Shown here piece by piece: positions 31,255-43,217 of a DNA stretch of 64,000 nucleotides. Numbering within the stretch: position 1 is the first letter of the stretch; each line of letters opens with the position of its first letter. Location: positions 11,013,895 through 11,077,894 of the forward strand of contig CM056584.1 in NCBI GenBank assembly GCA_029721435.1, written 5' to 3'. Both the position numbers and the translations under genes were made by a program. The DNA comes from Gymnothorax reevesii. Taxonomy: Eukaryota > Chordata > Actinopteri > Anguilliformes > Muraenidae. Below the pieces are notes generated by a model, which worked only from the letters and a program-made list of their open reading frames with translations, was not told where the DNA came from and did not search any database.

Positions 31255-33843
31255 GTGGGGGGCTCAAGGTGGCAGCCACATGGGAAATCAAGGGGGAAGA
31301 GCATTAATGATAACCTGAAATATTTTTATTTAAATGCAAAAAGCATAAAAAATAAATTTCCAGAACTTGAGGCTGTAGTGATTAGTGAGGGCTGTGACAT
31401 AGTTGGGATTACAGAGACATGGCTATGTGAAGAGGATGGAGATGAATATAATATAGAGGGTTATAAGCTCTTTAGGAAGGATAGATGTAATAGGCGAGGA
31501 GGGGGCGTAGCACTCTATGTGAACGAAAATATAATGTATAGGAAATTCCCGAAATTGAACATCCCTTCTCCTGTGAAGATATCTGGGTCAGGCTCCTTGG
31601 CAAACACGAGATAGGTTTAAACATAGGAGTATGCTATCGACCACCAGCTTTGGACAGTACAATCAATGATATGCTTTTTAGGAGGTTTACGCATGCTTGT
31701 AGCGGTGGTGGGACTATTATCATGAGAGACTTAAATTATCCTGGTATCAATTGGGAAATTGTGAAAGGACAGGGTAGGGGGGAGGAAGAATTTCTATATG
31801 TTATAAATGATCATTTCTTGGTGCAGTATGTTAATAAACCTACCAGAGAGAAGGCAATTTTAGACTTAGTGCTCTGTAATGACCCCGATAGAATTAGCAA
31901 TGTTGAGGTACTGGAGCCACTTGGGATAAGTGATCACTCTGCTGTTAATTTTGATGTTTCATGGGAAGTTAAAAAGGTGTATTCTAAAACAAAAATGTTC
32001 AATTTTAGGCGAGCAAACTTTGACAGGATGCGCTCATATCTAGCTGAAATAAAATGGGAGACACTCCTGGACTGTAAGTCCGTAAATGAGATGTGGGAAA
32101 GATTTAAGGGGGTTTTACTTGAATCACAATGCAGATTCATTCCGAAGGTGTCCAAAAGTAAGCTGAAAAAGCAGAATCCTCAGTGGATGACCAAAAGTAT
32201 TCGTAGGATGTTGAGGGAAAACAGGAATCTTTATAAGATGTACATAAAGGATAACAATGAGAATACTAGGGCTGAATACTGTAAAATGCTGGCTGTGGTC
32301 AAAAAAGAGCTGATGAATGCCAAGACTGTATGAAAGACAAATTGCAGAGGGGGCAAAAACTAACCCTAAGCGCTTATTTCAGTACTGTAGCAGAAAAAGG
32401 AAAGTTAAAGAGCAGGTTAAGTGCATAAAGAATAAAAATGGATCGCTGCTATATGATAACAAGCATATTGCGGATGCCTTAAACAGTTACTTTGTTGAGA
32501 ATTTTACCTCAGAGGCGGTCTTTATTTGGCCAGAGGGCATGTCAAATGCTCAAGATTATTTAGCGGAAATTGAGGTTCGGGATAACGAAGTATTAGACAA
32601 GTTGCATAAACTAAAAGCAGATAAGGCGGCGGGTCCTGATGGCTTATATCCTGGAGTGCTCAGGGAAGCTGGTGAGTTCATCTTTAAGCCGCTATCCGCC
32701 ATCTTCAGACAGTCTTTAGAAACTGGAGAAATACCAAATGATTAGAAACAGGGCATAATACCAATATATAAGAAAGGGGACCGTACCGAGCCAGGAAACT
32801 ACAGGCCAGTGAGTTTAACTTTCATTTTGTGCAAAATATCATAATCATAAAAGATGAGCTGGACTTATTTCTTGAACGTAACAATATCTTGAGGGATAGC
32901 CAATATGGTTTTCGGAAGGGAAGATCATGCCTAACAAACTCTCTGGAATTTTTTTGAAGAGGCCACCAGGACTTAAGACCAGAGCAGGGCTTATGATATC
33001 ATATACTTGGATTTTCAGAAAGCATTCGATACAGTACCGCACAAGAGACTAATTTTTAAAATGAGCTCCATTGGAGTTACAAGAGGTATTCTGAAGTGGA
33101 TTCAAAACTGGTTAAAGGACACAACAAAAAGAGTGGTGGTCAGTGATATCTCATCAGAGCTGGGTATGGTGAGGAGTGGCGTCCCCCAGGGATCGGTGTT
33201 GGGACCCCTGCTGTTCCTCATTTACATTAATGACCTTGATAGGAATATTGAGAGCAGATTGGTTAAATTTGCAAATGATACTAAATTGGGGGGTTTAGCA
33301 AATAGTCTAGGGTCCACTAAATTGATTCAGGACGATTTGGATCGAATCCAGAATTGGGCAGAAATGTGGCAAATGAAATTTAATCTAGCAAAATGTAAAG
33401 TTGTACATGTAGGTAATAAAAACATTAGACAGGATTATTTCATGGGAGGTTTAAAACTGGAATGTGCTGCACAAGAGAAAGATCTGGGAGTGATTGTTAA
33501 CCAAACCCTCACAGGTTCTAGCCATTGTGCCGTAGCAGTTAAAAAAGCTAATCGGATGCTAGGATACATTGCCAAAAGTATTGAGTACAAATCTAAGGAG
33601 GTGATGCTTCTTTTTTACAACACGTTCGTTAGACCACACCTGGAGTATTGTGCACAGTTCTGGGGACCATACTTTAAGAGAGATATAGAGGCTCAAGAGA
33701 AAGTTCAGAGAAGAGCCACCAAGCTTATTCCAGGTATGAAAGATGAAAGCTACGACAAGAAGCAGAAGATCCTTAATCTCTTTCGTCTTAGGAAAAGGAG
33801 ACTCAGGGGTGATTTGATTGAGGTCTTTCAATATGTTAAATGA
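31255..33843 (+). pseudogene. CR1 ORF2 (endonuclease-reverse transcriptase) remnant
   Basis: The apurinic-type endonuclease comes first (LNAKSIKNKFPELE, GITETWL, later GISDHSAV), then a linker, then reverse transcriptase (DKAAGPDGL, RPVSLT, DFQKAFDTVPHKRL, SGVPQGSVLGPLLFLIYIND). Frame changes occur near 31610-31650 and 32320, an in-frame TAG near 32743, and small deletions around 32820-32960. The catalytic motif reads FANDT where FADDT is expected, so one metal-binding aspartate is lost. The final segment, from 33007, is open for 278 codons to TGA 33841-33843. Confidence 0.87.
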
Positions 33844-33937
33844 TTAACAAAGTGAATCATGTAGGATTCCTTCGACCAAGTGTTGTGAGTAGAACTCGGG
33901 GTCACAAATGGAAGTTGACCAAAGGTAAATTTGGCAA

Positions 33938-34854
33938 TGATATTCTCGTCCCACTTTATCCAACATTATTAATTCTGATTGGTTCATTGTCATATAGCAA
34001 CCCTCCACCATTAGTAACAAGTTTACCATTACATTATTGTGTAAATTAATTTTAAGCCTCCAGGGACGCACGAAGACCACATATGAGCCTCCCAAACCTT
34101 GGGTTCAGCGAAAGTTCAGTAACTTATCTGGGTCATGGATTGTTCCAGAACACTTAGGTGCACATGCGCATGCTCATGCTCAGGTAGTGGGTCCAGGCTG
34201 ACCGATATGGTCATTTCGGAAGATTAGCTCATCTAGCCTGCCTTGGTCAGCCGGCTTGCAGCCCTGTTATCTTGCTGTTTGGCAGATTAATGAGTTTATG
34301 CTTCTTCTCTGCTCCACAGTCTTGTAGCAGTTTTGAGGGGCCACAAGAACCAGGCTGAGTTCTCTCTGTTGAACTGTGATTATAGTAATACTCTGAATTT
34401 AGAACCTTTTGGGATATTTTTCCCACCACACCAGCAGATGGCAACATCTGTGGTTGCAGAGAGTAGTTCAATGCTATGGAAGTCTATGAGAAAATGACCC
34501 TACTTTGCCACCTGATTTTTCATTTAATTAATGATTTTTCACATTATTTTACAGTAGCTTTAGCAGGTTTCAAGTCTCCTTCGATATATCATAATCATCA
34601 TTTTTGTAAATTATGGTCCCATACAGGCTAGAATAAAGGATAAAGCCAGAATATTCTTGAGGGGCATGGCTATCCCCTGGTCCTCGTCCTATGCAGACAG
34701 ATCCAGAGTCACGGTCCTCCCGGGTCTTCAATACACGCTCTCGTCCAATAGAAATCACATCTGGTTTCAAAATGATAACATGGCGCAATTCAAATTGACA
34801 AAAATTGAGGCTTCCTTTATGGTATGCTGAAACCAATGGGTGACATCACGGTAG
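33938..34854. other. Unassigned spacer
   Basis: No gene or delimited element. It contains a TCTTTCTATACAGTCTATGG string at its right end, a phrase common in fish interspersed repeats. Confidence 0.4.
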
Positions 34855-35779
34855 CTTCGTCCATCTTTCTATACAGTCTATGGTTCTGCGGAATGGCAGC
34901 CCATTCTTCCATCAACGCAGTCCAGAGTTGACGTACCATTTCCGGTGGGTTTGGACACTGTCTTACCCGCCTGCTGAGCAAGTCCTCCAGATGCTTGATG
35001 GGGTTTAGGTCAGGACTTCAGGCTGGCCAAGGCAGAACCTCAATGTTGTTGGTCTCGAGATATTGTCTGCAAATCCGAGCCACGTGAGGTCTGGCATTAT
35101 CCTGCTGGAACACAGCAACCCTTCCGACTCGCTGAATGAAGGGCCAAACAATTGGAATCGGTATGTGATCACGGGATCTCTGCGCATTCAACTTGCCGTC
35201 AATAAAGTGGAGGTCAGTTCAGAGATCAGATGTAATGCCCGCCCAGACCATGATATAGAGGCCGCCCCATCTGTCCACCTCCTGTATGCAGGCAGCTGCA
35301 TACCGTTCGTTCCTTCTCCGGTACACACGTGTTTGACCGTATGACCAGAAACACTGACATTTATTCTCATCTGAGAATATCACAGATGACCACTGTGGAA
35401 TGGTCCAGCGTCTGTGAGCGTTGCACCACTGCAGTCTGTCCCGCTGATGGTGAGTTGCGAGTTTTGGACCAGTGACCAGATGGTACGGTCGAATTCCATT
35501 GTCAAGCAGGCGGTTCCCCACTGTTCTTTCGGACACAGGTCGGTGGTGCCTCCCCGCAATGGTGGCAGCAGTTTGTGATGCTGGTTGAAATCTGTTTCTC
35601 AGATGAACCAGGCGGATGTGACGATCCTGATGAGCGGAAGTCACGCAAAGCTGACCTGGCTGCGGGCGGTCTGCAACGGTCCCAGTGGTGTTATATCGCT
35701 GCTGAAGATGCACTATTGAGGAATGGCTGACATTCATTCGTCTGGCAACTTCTCTTCGGCTTTGACCAGCCTGAAGCAA
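34855..35779 (-). pseudogene. Tc1-like transposase, inactivated
   Basis: Minus-strand frame from about 35779. The N-terminal helix-turn-helix (GQSRREVARRMNVSHSSI) is followed by catalytic-core blocks VIFSDENKCQCF and [11 protein letters not shown] and then SPDLNPIKHLEDLL. Tc1 enzymes use a DD34E triad; here the usual NPIEHLW block reads NPIKHLE, so the glutamate position is lost. Two in-frame TGA codons also interrupt it (after GITSDL, and before SPDLNP). Terminal repeats were not located; the element probably extends to about 35990 at its 5' side. Cut-and-paste transposases of this family target TA. Confidence 0.85.
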
Positions 35780-36107
35780 ACCAATGGCTCGGTTCCTGTG
35801 TGGATCGCTCAGTCAAGGCATTGTGCAGACTTTTCCGAATCATTTCATTTTGTGGTCTTTTTATATCCATGGACCTCATCATTTTTGGGAGTGGTCAAAA
35901 TCAGGCTCAGCTCACTTTAGGAAGGGCTACTGCTCAACCTGGGAGGAAAAAACAAATGGTTATGTCAAAAATCACTGAAGCGGAACAACATAAATTTTCA
36001 TCCCATTTTCAACATCATGTGCTCAGTGTACAAGTTCCACTTTTGTCTTGTAAGTAGGAAATTAGATTTCTTAAATTGTGAGGAAAAGGGGTGGTGCGTT
36101 TCTAAAT

Positions 36108-37591
36108 TCCATGAGTTTATATTCAATTGATTACACTATAAAGACAAGATATTTAATGTTCTAACTGATAACCCATGTTTTTTGGAAATATTAACTCATT
36201 TTGAATTTGATGCCTGCAACACAGTTCAAAAAAGCTGGGACAGGGGAAACAAAAGAATGGGAAAGTTGAGGAATGCTTAAAAACACCTGTTTGGAACATT
36301 TCACAGGTGAACAGGCTAATTGGAAATTGGTGAGTGTCATGATGAGGTATAAAAGGAGCATCCCTGAAAGGCTCTGTTGTTCAAAAGCAAGGATGGGGCG
36401 AGGTTCACCACTTTGTGAACAACTGGATGAGCAAACAGTCCAACACTTTAAGAACAATGTTTCTAAATGTGCAATTGCAAGGTTTATAGGGATTTCATCA
36501 TCTACAGTGCATAATATCATTAAAAGGTTGAGAATCCGTAGAAATCTCAACCCATAAGCAGCAAGGCTGAAAACCAACTTTGAATGCCCATGACCGTTGG
36601 TCCCTCAGGTGGCACTGCATTCGGAACTGACATCATTCTGTGAAGAATATTACCACTTCGTAAAACAATTGTCCGTTAACACAGTTTGTCGCGACATCTC
36701 CATGTGCAAGTTAAAACTATACCATGCAAAGTGAAAGCCATATAACAACAACACCCAGAAATAGCCGGCTTCTCTGGGCCCAAGCTCGCCTGATAAGGAC
36801 TGACGCAAAGTCAAAAAGTGTTCTGTGGTCTGATTAGTCCACATTTCCAATTGTTCTTGGAAATTATGGACGTTGTGTCCTCTGGGTTAGAGAGGAAAAG
36901 GACCATCCAGATTGCTATCACCACAAAGTTCAAAAGCTAGCATCTGTAATGGTATGGCGCCCATGGCATGAGTAACTTGCACATCTGTGAAGGCACCATT
37001 ATTGCTGAAAGGTACACTCAAGGGTTTGGAGCAACATGTGCTGCCAACCAAGCGACATCTTTTTCAGGGACGTCCCTGCTTTTTCAGCAGCACAATGCCA
37101 AGCCACATTCTGCCTTCTGTTACAACAGCGTGGCTTCCTAGAAAAAAAAAAAAAAAAAAGAGTGAGGGCCTGCCTGCAGTCCAGACCTGTCTCCCACTGA
37201 AAATGTGGCGCATTATGAAGCGCAAAATACGACAACAGACACCCGAACTGTGAAGCAACTATAGTCGTACATCAAGCAAGACTGGGAAAGAATTCCACTG
37301 ACAAAGCTTCTACAATTAGTGTCCTCAGTTCCCAAACGTTTATTGAGTGCAGTTAAAAGGAAAGGTGATGTAACACAGAGGTAAACATGCTCTAGTCCCA
37401 GCTTTTTTGGAAGATGCAGGCATCAAATTCAAAATTAGTGAATATTTCCCCCCCAAAAAAATAGTTTAATTTGAACATTAAATATCTTGTCTTTGAAGCG
37501 TATTCAATGGAATACAGGATTTGCAAATCATTGTATTCGGTTTTTATTCACGTTTTACACAAATTCCCAACTTCATTGGAATTCCGGTTAC
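36108..37591 (+). mobile_element. Tc1-like element, decayed, with long inverted repeats
   Basis: The inner inverted repeats match: GAATTTGATGCCTGCAAC near 36205 against TGCAGGCATCAAATTC near 37420, and AAGACAAGATATTTAATG near 36142 against TAAATATCTTGTCTT near 37478. The transposase is on the plus strand: MGRGSPLCEQLDEQTVQHF from about 36393, a helix-turn-helix (AIARFIGISSSTVHNII), then many stops and frameshifts. The end motif TTCATTGGAATTCC near 37575 marks the right terminus; the left is approximate. It interrupts the AGGTCA-rich family, which resumes at 37592. A relative lies at 54443-55881. Confidence 0.8.
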
Positions 37592-39330
37592 TTTATACAT
37601 GTCTCCAATACGAACCTATGCTCTATCTGTAACAAATTATAATCAGATTTAAACCATTATAATTTCACTGTGAAGTTTGGCTGTTGAAGATTACAGAAGG
37701 TCAAGTTCAAGTCCAAATAATGAAAGTTCATATATGACTTCCTACAAGTGTTTAATACACATTAATTCACAATCTTCTAGCCTCGAAGCCTTAGAAAATT
37801 CTAACATTTTGCTTGATGTCAACTTCAACGCATCCAATATATAGGTCTTCCTACATGTCGATAATAGAAACTTAATCTCTATTTCAACCATTTAGCTTCC
37901 ACAGGCAATTTTGCCCATGGTCCATAAGACCCAATGTTAAAGTACAGCGCCACCCGACAAGACCCACTTCCATTGATTCAATTAAAATGGCACTCACACT
38001 GTACAAAGTGTATCAAGGTGTTGATAGCCAGATTGAAAAAAAAAAAAAAAGTTATCAGACAGTTTTTGAGAAAAATACCTTTGAAATTTCAAGTCATATC
38101 TTTAACATTGTTAATGTCTTCCAGACCTCAAGTTTGACCTTTCAAAGTCATCTCAGGTCAACTATAACGTAGCCAAACTAGGCTTATGCTGTTGGAGGCG
38201 ATGGCTTGGGGTATATCCCCGAATACCCTCAATCCTCCAATTCCCCAATCCTCCAATAGACCCAATACAATATAAAGCCCCTCTGGTCATGACCTCTCAT
38301 TTGAACTTAATTTCAGGTCAATCAGACTAATGGTTCTGAAGATATGGCCAAAATGGTAATTTTCCATCACAAAGCTCCTCCTGGTGGCAAAATATTGAAC
38401 CATACAGGTATAATGTTGTGAGGTCATGACCTTGCAGTTGCACATAGTTTCATGTCAATTGGACAAATGGTTCCAAAGATATGGCAGAAATGGTGAATTT
38501 TGTGGGACAAAGCTCAACCTTGTGTCAAAATTTTGAACCAAAAAGGTATAATGTCATCGTGGGACACATCCTCAGGACATGATCTTTCATTTGCACTTGA
38601 CTTGTGGTCAATCGGACAAATATTTCCAGAGATATGATAAACGCAGTGATTTTTCCGTTTTTGGCCCCTGGTGGCCAATCTAGAAATTGTAAATTGTCCA
38701 AAATCGAATCAGTTCTTCCTCTTTATGATACTTATATGCAAAACATTGAAATATTACTGAAGTTATCGCGTTAACACGTAGGATATCCAGCGGCGGCGGC
38801 GATCGGACCAAAAACATAATATCCCTGAAAAGCCGTTTGGCGTTCAGGGATAAAAATATAGGTCATCCATGACTTCCTATACATCAATAATACAAACAAT
38901 ACAAACTCTTAATGTACAACCATTTGGCCTCCACAGGCCATCTTGAAAATTCAGTAAGTACAGCGCACCCGCTAGACCCACTTCCGTCGATTCAATCAAA
39001 ATGGTGGCCACACTGTACATTAATGGTAACAAGGTACGTTGATTGTCTGCTTTAGAAAAAATTTTTACGCAATTTGAGAAATAATTAAAAAAAATTTCTC
39101 AGTTCCATCTTTAGCATTGGGGTCAGAATTTCAAGGGCCCATAAAATGGACAAAAATGATTCAATCAAAAACGCGAAAAATAAAGTCTGGAAATATGGCC
39201 AAACAGTGCTGTGGCAAATTTAAAGAAAAATTCATCTGGCCAAAAAATAAAAAAAATAAAAAAAATGCTCTGGATGACAGCCACCACAACACAATAGCTT
39301 ATTGCACCCAATTAAGACAATAACGGCTTG
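37592..39330 (+). repeat. AGGTCA-rich repeat family, copy 2, with nested insert
   Basis: Same word series as copy 1 (TATGACTTCCTA, AACCATTTAGCTTCCACAGG, GCACTCACACTGTACA). The run is broken between GTAGCCAA (about 38176) and ATATAGGTCATCC (about 38856) by a foreign segment. The right end, near ACAATAGCTTATTG (39290-39303), lacks the second half of the hairpin seen in copy 1, so this copy is truncated. Confidence 0.6.
38177..38855. mobile_element. Nested non-coding insert ending in a 10-base-pair hairpin
   Basis: Comparison with the other units of the host repeat gives a nearly precise empty site. The right end carries a perfect stem, TATCCCTGAA / TTCAGGGATA (38820-38829 and 38843-38852), followed by AAAA. 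Inside lie about three tandem units of roughly 136 bases (38285-38690) with GATATGGC(C/A)(A/G)AAATGGT and AAGGTATAATGT words. The hairpin close to the 3' end, with insertion at an A-T step, resembles non-autonomous Helitrons. No protein is present. Confidence 0.5.
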
Positions 39331-39834
39331 TTAAAATCCTGCGATTACAATTGTGGTTGGCACAAAAACCAGCATACACAGTGGGTCCCCAGGGACGTTG
39401 TAGACGCTCGTCGTGACATGATCAAGGAAACTGGTAAGATGCTTTTAAATGCGCAGAGAAATGAGGCAAACATCCATGGAATTTGCGTCTGCTTGAATAT
39501 TCTCTAAACCTTTCCACGTCTCGGTACTGTCCTGGAGTCATACGTCTCGCTGTATCGTTTAAAGGTCAACCAAACGTGATGGTGGCCAGCTCCCGGCTTT
39601 AATTTACAGATAATGCAGACATTTCAGGGGAGTTTCATTTTGAATAAGCATCATATGGTTTACCAGTAGTCCAAGTACAATTTTTATCCGTTATCGCCTC
39701 AGAATTGCATATTTAAAAAGCAGTTAATGTTATCAAACTAATGATTAAATAAATGAAAATGCATTTTTTTCCCCCAGTCCTCCAATCATTTTATAGCCTC
39801 TGTTCCCCACAAAAAAAAAAAAAAAAAAAAAATC
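39331..39834. other. Spacer between repeats and the crebbp 3' end
   Basis: It holds a short inverted fragment of the hAT family seen at 24067 (about 39345-39400, GTTGGCACAAAAACCAGCA) and A-runs at 39810-39832. No gene is visible. Confidence 0.45.
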
Positions 39835-39839
39835 ACACG

Positions 39840-40979
39840 ATGTCTGTTGCACACAGTTTATTTAACAATATGGTATATAAGAAAGAAATGAATTTAAACC
39901 AGTTTTTACAGTGATTTCATTATTTTCCATACATCTTTATGGCATATTAGACAAGCTGCATGATTTTGAGAATGGTTGACCCTCGATTCAAGTTCTTTGC
40001 AAGAACGAGGCTTTCTCTCTCTACCCATTCAAATCAGCAGTCAGACACGGTGATCCCTCTGCAGGCCGAGTTTAGGGATTAGGTCTTCATGACAATTTTC
40101 ATCGATCAAATGAGAAACAAAAAGCAACGACTTCTCCACCAGCAAGACAAAATTCCTGTTCCAAGGCTGTATGATTTATGGACTGGTATGAGTCTTGCCT
40201 CAATGTCTTGAGTAGGTCTGTGGGCGCGCGTGCGTGGGGGTGTGTGTGGCAACTGCCTGCCATGAGTGGCTTGGGTGTGTGCCCGCACGCAGACACGGAA
40301 GTATGTTTCAATTGTGTGCAATCGTCTAATTCCTATCTATACAAATGAATACTTAAATCTCCCGCACAAACTCATGATGAGGAAAGAATAGAGAGCTCTT
40401 CGCGTAAGGGTGTCCATTGGCGAAAGATCCATACAATTAGAAGACGTCTGCCAGGACCCAGGATAGAGATTAGCAACCAGGCCCATAAACCAAAAATTAT
40501 TTTACAGTTTCTCAACACAAAAATGCTTCAGGTTTTTGCAGAGGTACCAAACAAAAAAGTAAGAATAATATAATGAAATATTTCATTTTGTAAAGTTTCA
40601 TTTAAAAAAAGAAAAGAAAAAAAAAAAAACAAAGGCCCATGAAACCATACCAGGACAAAAAAGAAATTTCTTATCTGGTCAAAACCAAAAAATATATTCT
40701 TTGTGATTTAATTAATTTGCGTAGACAGCATTTTATTTAAATCCCTCCCCTTGTAGGAAGCAACAATTGCAGTCTCAAGGGTAGGAAACCTTCATATTCC
40801 CTCACCCCGCTGAATTTTTTTTTGTATTTTTTTCCCCCCCCATCTTTTTTCTTTTTAAATTTCTTTCAACTTTTTATACGTCAGTACAAAAAAAAGTTTT
40901 TCCTTTGGAGCCCAATGCAAATATGGCCTCCGGGAGGAGGAGACGAGGTCTGGGGTGGGGTGTGTTTGGCGTCCCAATG
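39840..40979 (-). other. crebbp: crebbp 3' untranslated region (probable)
   Basis: Downstream of the stop codon at 40982-40980 the minus strand runs through AT-rich non-coding DNA to AATAAA at 39862-39857, about 20 bases before an A/T-run region where cleavage is likely. Another AATAAA (near 40737) could give a shorter form. Without transcript data the true end is an inference. Confidence 0.55.
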
Positions 40980-43217
40980 CTACAACCCCTCCACAAACTT
41001 CTCCAGCGTGTCTCCAGTCGTGTCTCCCCCCACCATGCCCAAGTCACTGGGGAGGCCGCCCCGGCTCGGGGTGCCGAGCTGCGGCAGCATGGCGCTCTGA
41101 TCTGGGGGAGCTCCCAGGTGTCCCTGCTGCTGCTGCTCCATGGAGTTCGCTATGGGCGGGGCCAGGCCGGCGTGGGGGTGCGAGTGCGGGTGGGGCAGCG
41201 TGTGGGGGCGGGGAGAGCCCGAGTGGGGGGAGGGTTGGGGCTGTATCCGGGGGGAAGGGCTGGAATGTGGCGGCTGTTGCGATGATGGCGGGCAGGGGGA
41301 CTGCACGGGGGCCGGGGATCGCACCTGGTTGGCCAGCGGCTGGCCGGAGAGGTGCGGCGGCGCCCCCTGCTGCTGCTGCTGGGCGGAGAGCATGTGTGTC
41401 TGGGGGCTCATGGGGCTCGGCTGCGCTGGGGAGCCCATCTGAGGCTTCATGCCCTGCTGCTGCTGCTGCTGCAACATGCGCTGGTGCAGCAGATTCTGAG
41501 CGCCTTCCAGACCCATCTGCTGCATGGGGGGCAGCTGCCCCATGGCCCCGCCATTGCCCTGCTGCTGCTGCTGCTGCAAGGCCAGCTGCTGCTGCATGCG
41601 GAGCTGCGAGTAGCTGGCCGCCGCGCCCGGTGTCTGGGGGAACTGGCCGTGCGCCTGCTGCATGCCGCCCTGCTGCTGCTGCTGCTGCTGCTGCAGTTGT
41701 AGCAGCTGTCGGCGGTATATCTCCTGGAACTGCGGGTTGTGCTGTCCGGGGTTCCGCATCACGCCCATCCCCTGCTGCGGCATGCCTGGCCTCTGCGACT
41801 GCATGGCGGCCAGACCCTGCATGGCGGCTTGCTGCGGCTGCGGCTGCCCCGCCGTCTGGCCCTGGCTGGCCTGGTACTTGGCGGCCCGCTGCTTGATGAA
41901 GGCAGCCATGAGCTGCGGGTTGGCCTTGAGGATATTCAGAACCTGCTGCTGCTGCTGCGGCGAGCTGGGGGACTTGAGGGTGCGCAGGAGGTCCTGCAGG
42001 GCCGTCGAGGCCATGCCGCCGGCCGCCGGGGCCCTAGGCGGGGTCTGCTGCCCCGGCCCCTGCTGCAGGACGGGGCCCTGCATGCGCGGAGGCTGGGGCA
42101 TCATGTGGCGCTGCATGTGCTGGGCCTGTGGGTTTTGGGGTTGGGGCTGCCCCGCCATTGGGGCCTGCTGACCTGGGACCTGCTGCATTGGCGGCGGCGG
42201 TGGCTGCTGCTGCTGAGGAATCTGAGGCTGCTGCGGGGCTGCCTGCATGGGGCCCTGGGGGCCGGGGCCCCACTGCCCGGGCTGCATGGCCTGCATGACG
42301 GCGGGCCCCCGGGGACCCACCATCTGCATAGGAGCCTGCATGCGTGGGTGGCCCATGGCGTGCCCATTGAGCCGGTAGTCCTGGTGCTGATGCTGGGCGA
42401 GGGCCACCCGCTCGATGTGCCGAGCCACCTTCAGCGCAGCCAGGGGCGGGTTCTGCGGCCCCTGGGGCTGCTGGCCTAGTGGGGCCAGGGGCAGGGGTGA
42501 CTGCTGCTGGTGCAGGGGTGACGACTGGGGACCGGGCTTCCCCTGGGATAGGGGAACGGGGGACTGGTTTGGGCGCGGGCCGTTGTGGAAGGACGGGGAC
42601 ATAACGGGGTTGGCGGAGCTGGCTTGTTGGGCCTGCGGATTGGGCGGTTGGGGTTGGGGGGTCTGAGGATTGCTCGGTGGCTGCGGCTGCTGCTGCTGCT
42701 GGAGGGAGGTGGGCGTGCCAGGGGCGGACGGGGTGGGCGGAGACGGCAGGCTGGGGGCCACGCCCCGGCCTTGCATGGTGGCCATGCGGCGTCGCATCAT
42801 CTGTGCCTGCTGCAGCCGGTGCTGGAGCTGCTGCTGCCGCAGCTTGTGCTTGATGTTGAGGCAGAAGGGCACGGGGCACTTGTTCTCCTGGCAGTGCTTG
42901 GCGTGGTAGCAGCAGAGGGCGATGAGCTGCTTGCACACGGGGCAGCCGCCATTGGTCTTGCGCTTGCAGCCCTTGGTGTGCTGCACCACGCGCTTCATCT
43001 TCTGGCAGGAGGCCAGCGAGCAGTTGGCGTTGCGGCACTGGCAGGCGTGCACCAGGGACTGGATGCAGCGCTGGATGCTCAGCCGCCGGCTCTCCTGCGG
43101 GCTCTTGGAGGCCTCGGCCCCGCTGCTGTTGCTGTCGTCGTCCAGCCCCAGGCCCCACTTCACCATCTGGTGCTCGTGGCCCTTGATGTTGTAGCAGTTG
43201 ATGCAGAGGTCGAAGTC
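40980..43217 (-). CDS. crebbp: crebbp exon 31: ZZ end, TAZ2, NCBD and glutamine-rich tail
   Basis: 2238 bases, 745 codons then TAG 40982-40980. ZZ finishes with [13 protein letters not shown]2 spans about 43088-42773 ([20 protein letters not shown] to [19 protein letters not shown]), a four-helix zinc fold that binds activation domains. The NCBD lies near 42006-41870 ([28 protein letters not shown]). The rest is proline/glutamine-rich, with CAG-coded polyQ runs near 41990, 41690, 41570 and 41460. It ends in the conserved LEKFVEGL. Large plus-strand ORFs here are shadows of the GC-rich, CAG-repeat coding sequence. Confidence 0.97.
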   Translation of the reverse strand, partial: DFDLCINCYNIKGHEHQMVKWGLGLDDDSNSSGAEASKSPQESRRLSIQRCIQSLVHACQCRNANCSLASCQKMKRVVQHTKGCKRKTNGGCPVCKQLIALCCYHAKHCQENKCPVPFCLNIKHKLRQQQLQHRLQQAQMMRRRMATMQGRGVAPSLPSPPTPSAPGTPTSLQQQQQPQPPSNPQTPQPQPPNPQAQQASSANPVMSPSFHNGPRPNQSPVPLSQGKPGPQSSPLHQQQSPLPLAPLGQQPQGPQNPPLAALKVARHIERVALAQHQHQDYRLNGHAMGHPRMQAPMQMVGPRGPAVMQAMQPGQWGPGPQGPMQAAPQQPQIPQQQQPPPPPMQQVPGQQAPMAGQPQPQNPQAQHMQRHMMPQPPRMQGPVLQQGPGQQTPPRAPAAGGMASTALQDLLRTLKSPSSPQQQQQVLNILKANPQLMAAFIKQRAAKYQASQGQTAGQPQPQQAAMQGLAAMQSQRPGMPQQGMGVMRNPGQHNPQFQEIYRRQLLQLQQQQQQQQGGMQQAHGQFPQTPGAAASYSQLRMQQQLALQQQQQQGNGGAMGQLPPMQQMGLEGAQNLLHQRMLQQQQQQGMKPQMGSPAQPSPMSPQTHMLSAQQQQQGAPPHLSGQPLANQVRSPAPVQSPCPPSSQQPPHSSPSPRIQPQPSPHSGSPRPHTLPHPHSHPHAGLAPPIANSMEQQQQGHLGAPPDQSAMLPQLGTPSRGGLPSDLGMVGGDTTGDTLEKFVEGL

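Larger units (their letters stand above)
29000..33937 (+). mobile_element. Near-full-length CR1-clade LINE
   Basis: A long AT-rich 5' leader (start approximate) with repeated CCGGGG(T/C)TTT words is followed by ORF1 (zinc-finger plus SGNH-esterase) and ORF2 (endonuclease plus reverse transcriptase). Similarity to the minus-strand copy stops near 33937 inside the conserved C-terminal block, so the 3' tail is missing or replaced. Several stops and frameshifts make it inactive. Confidence 0.88.
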
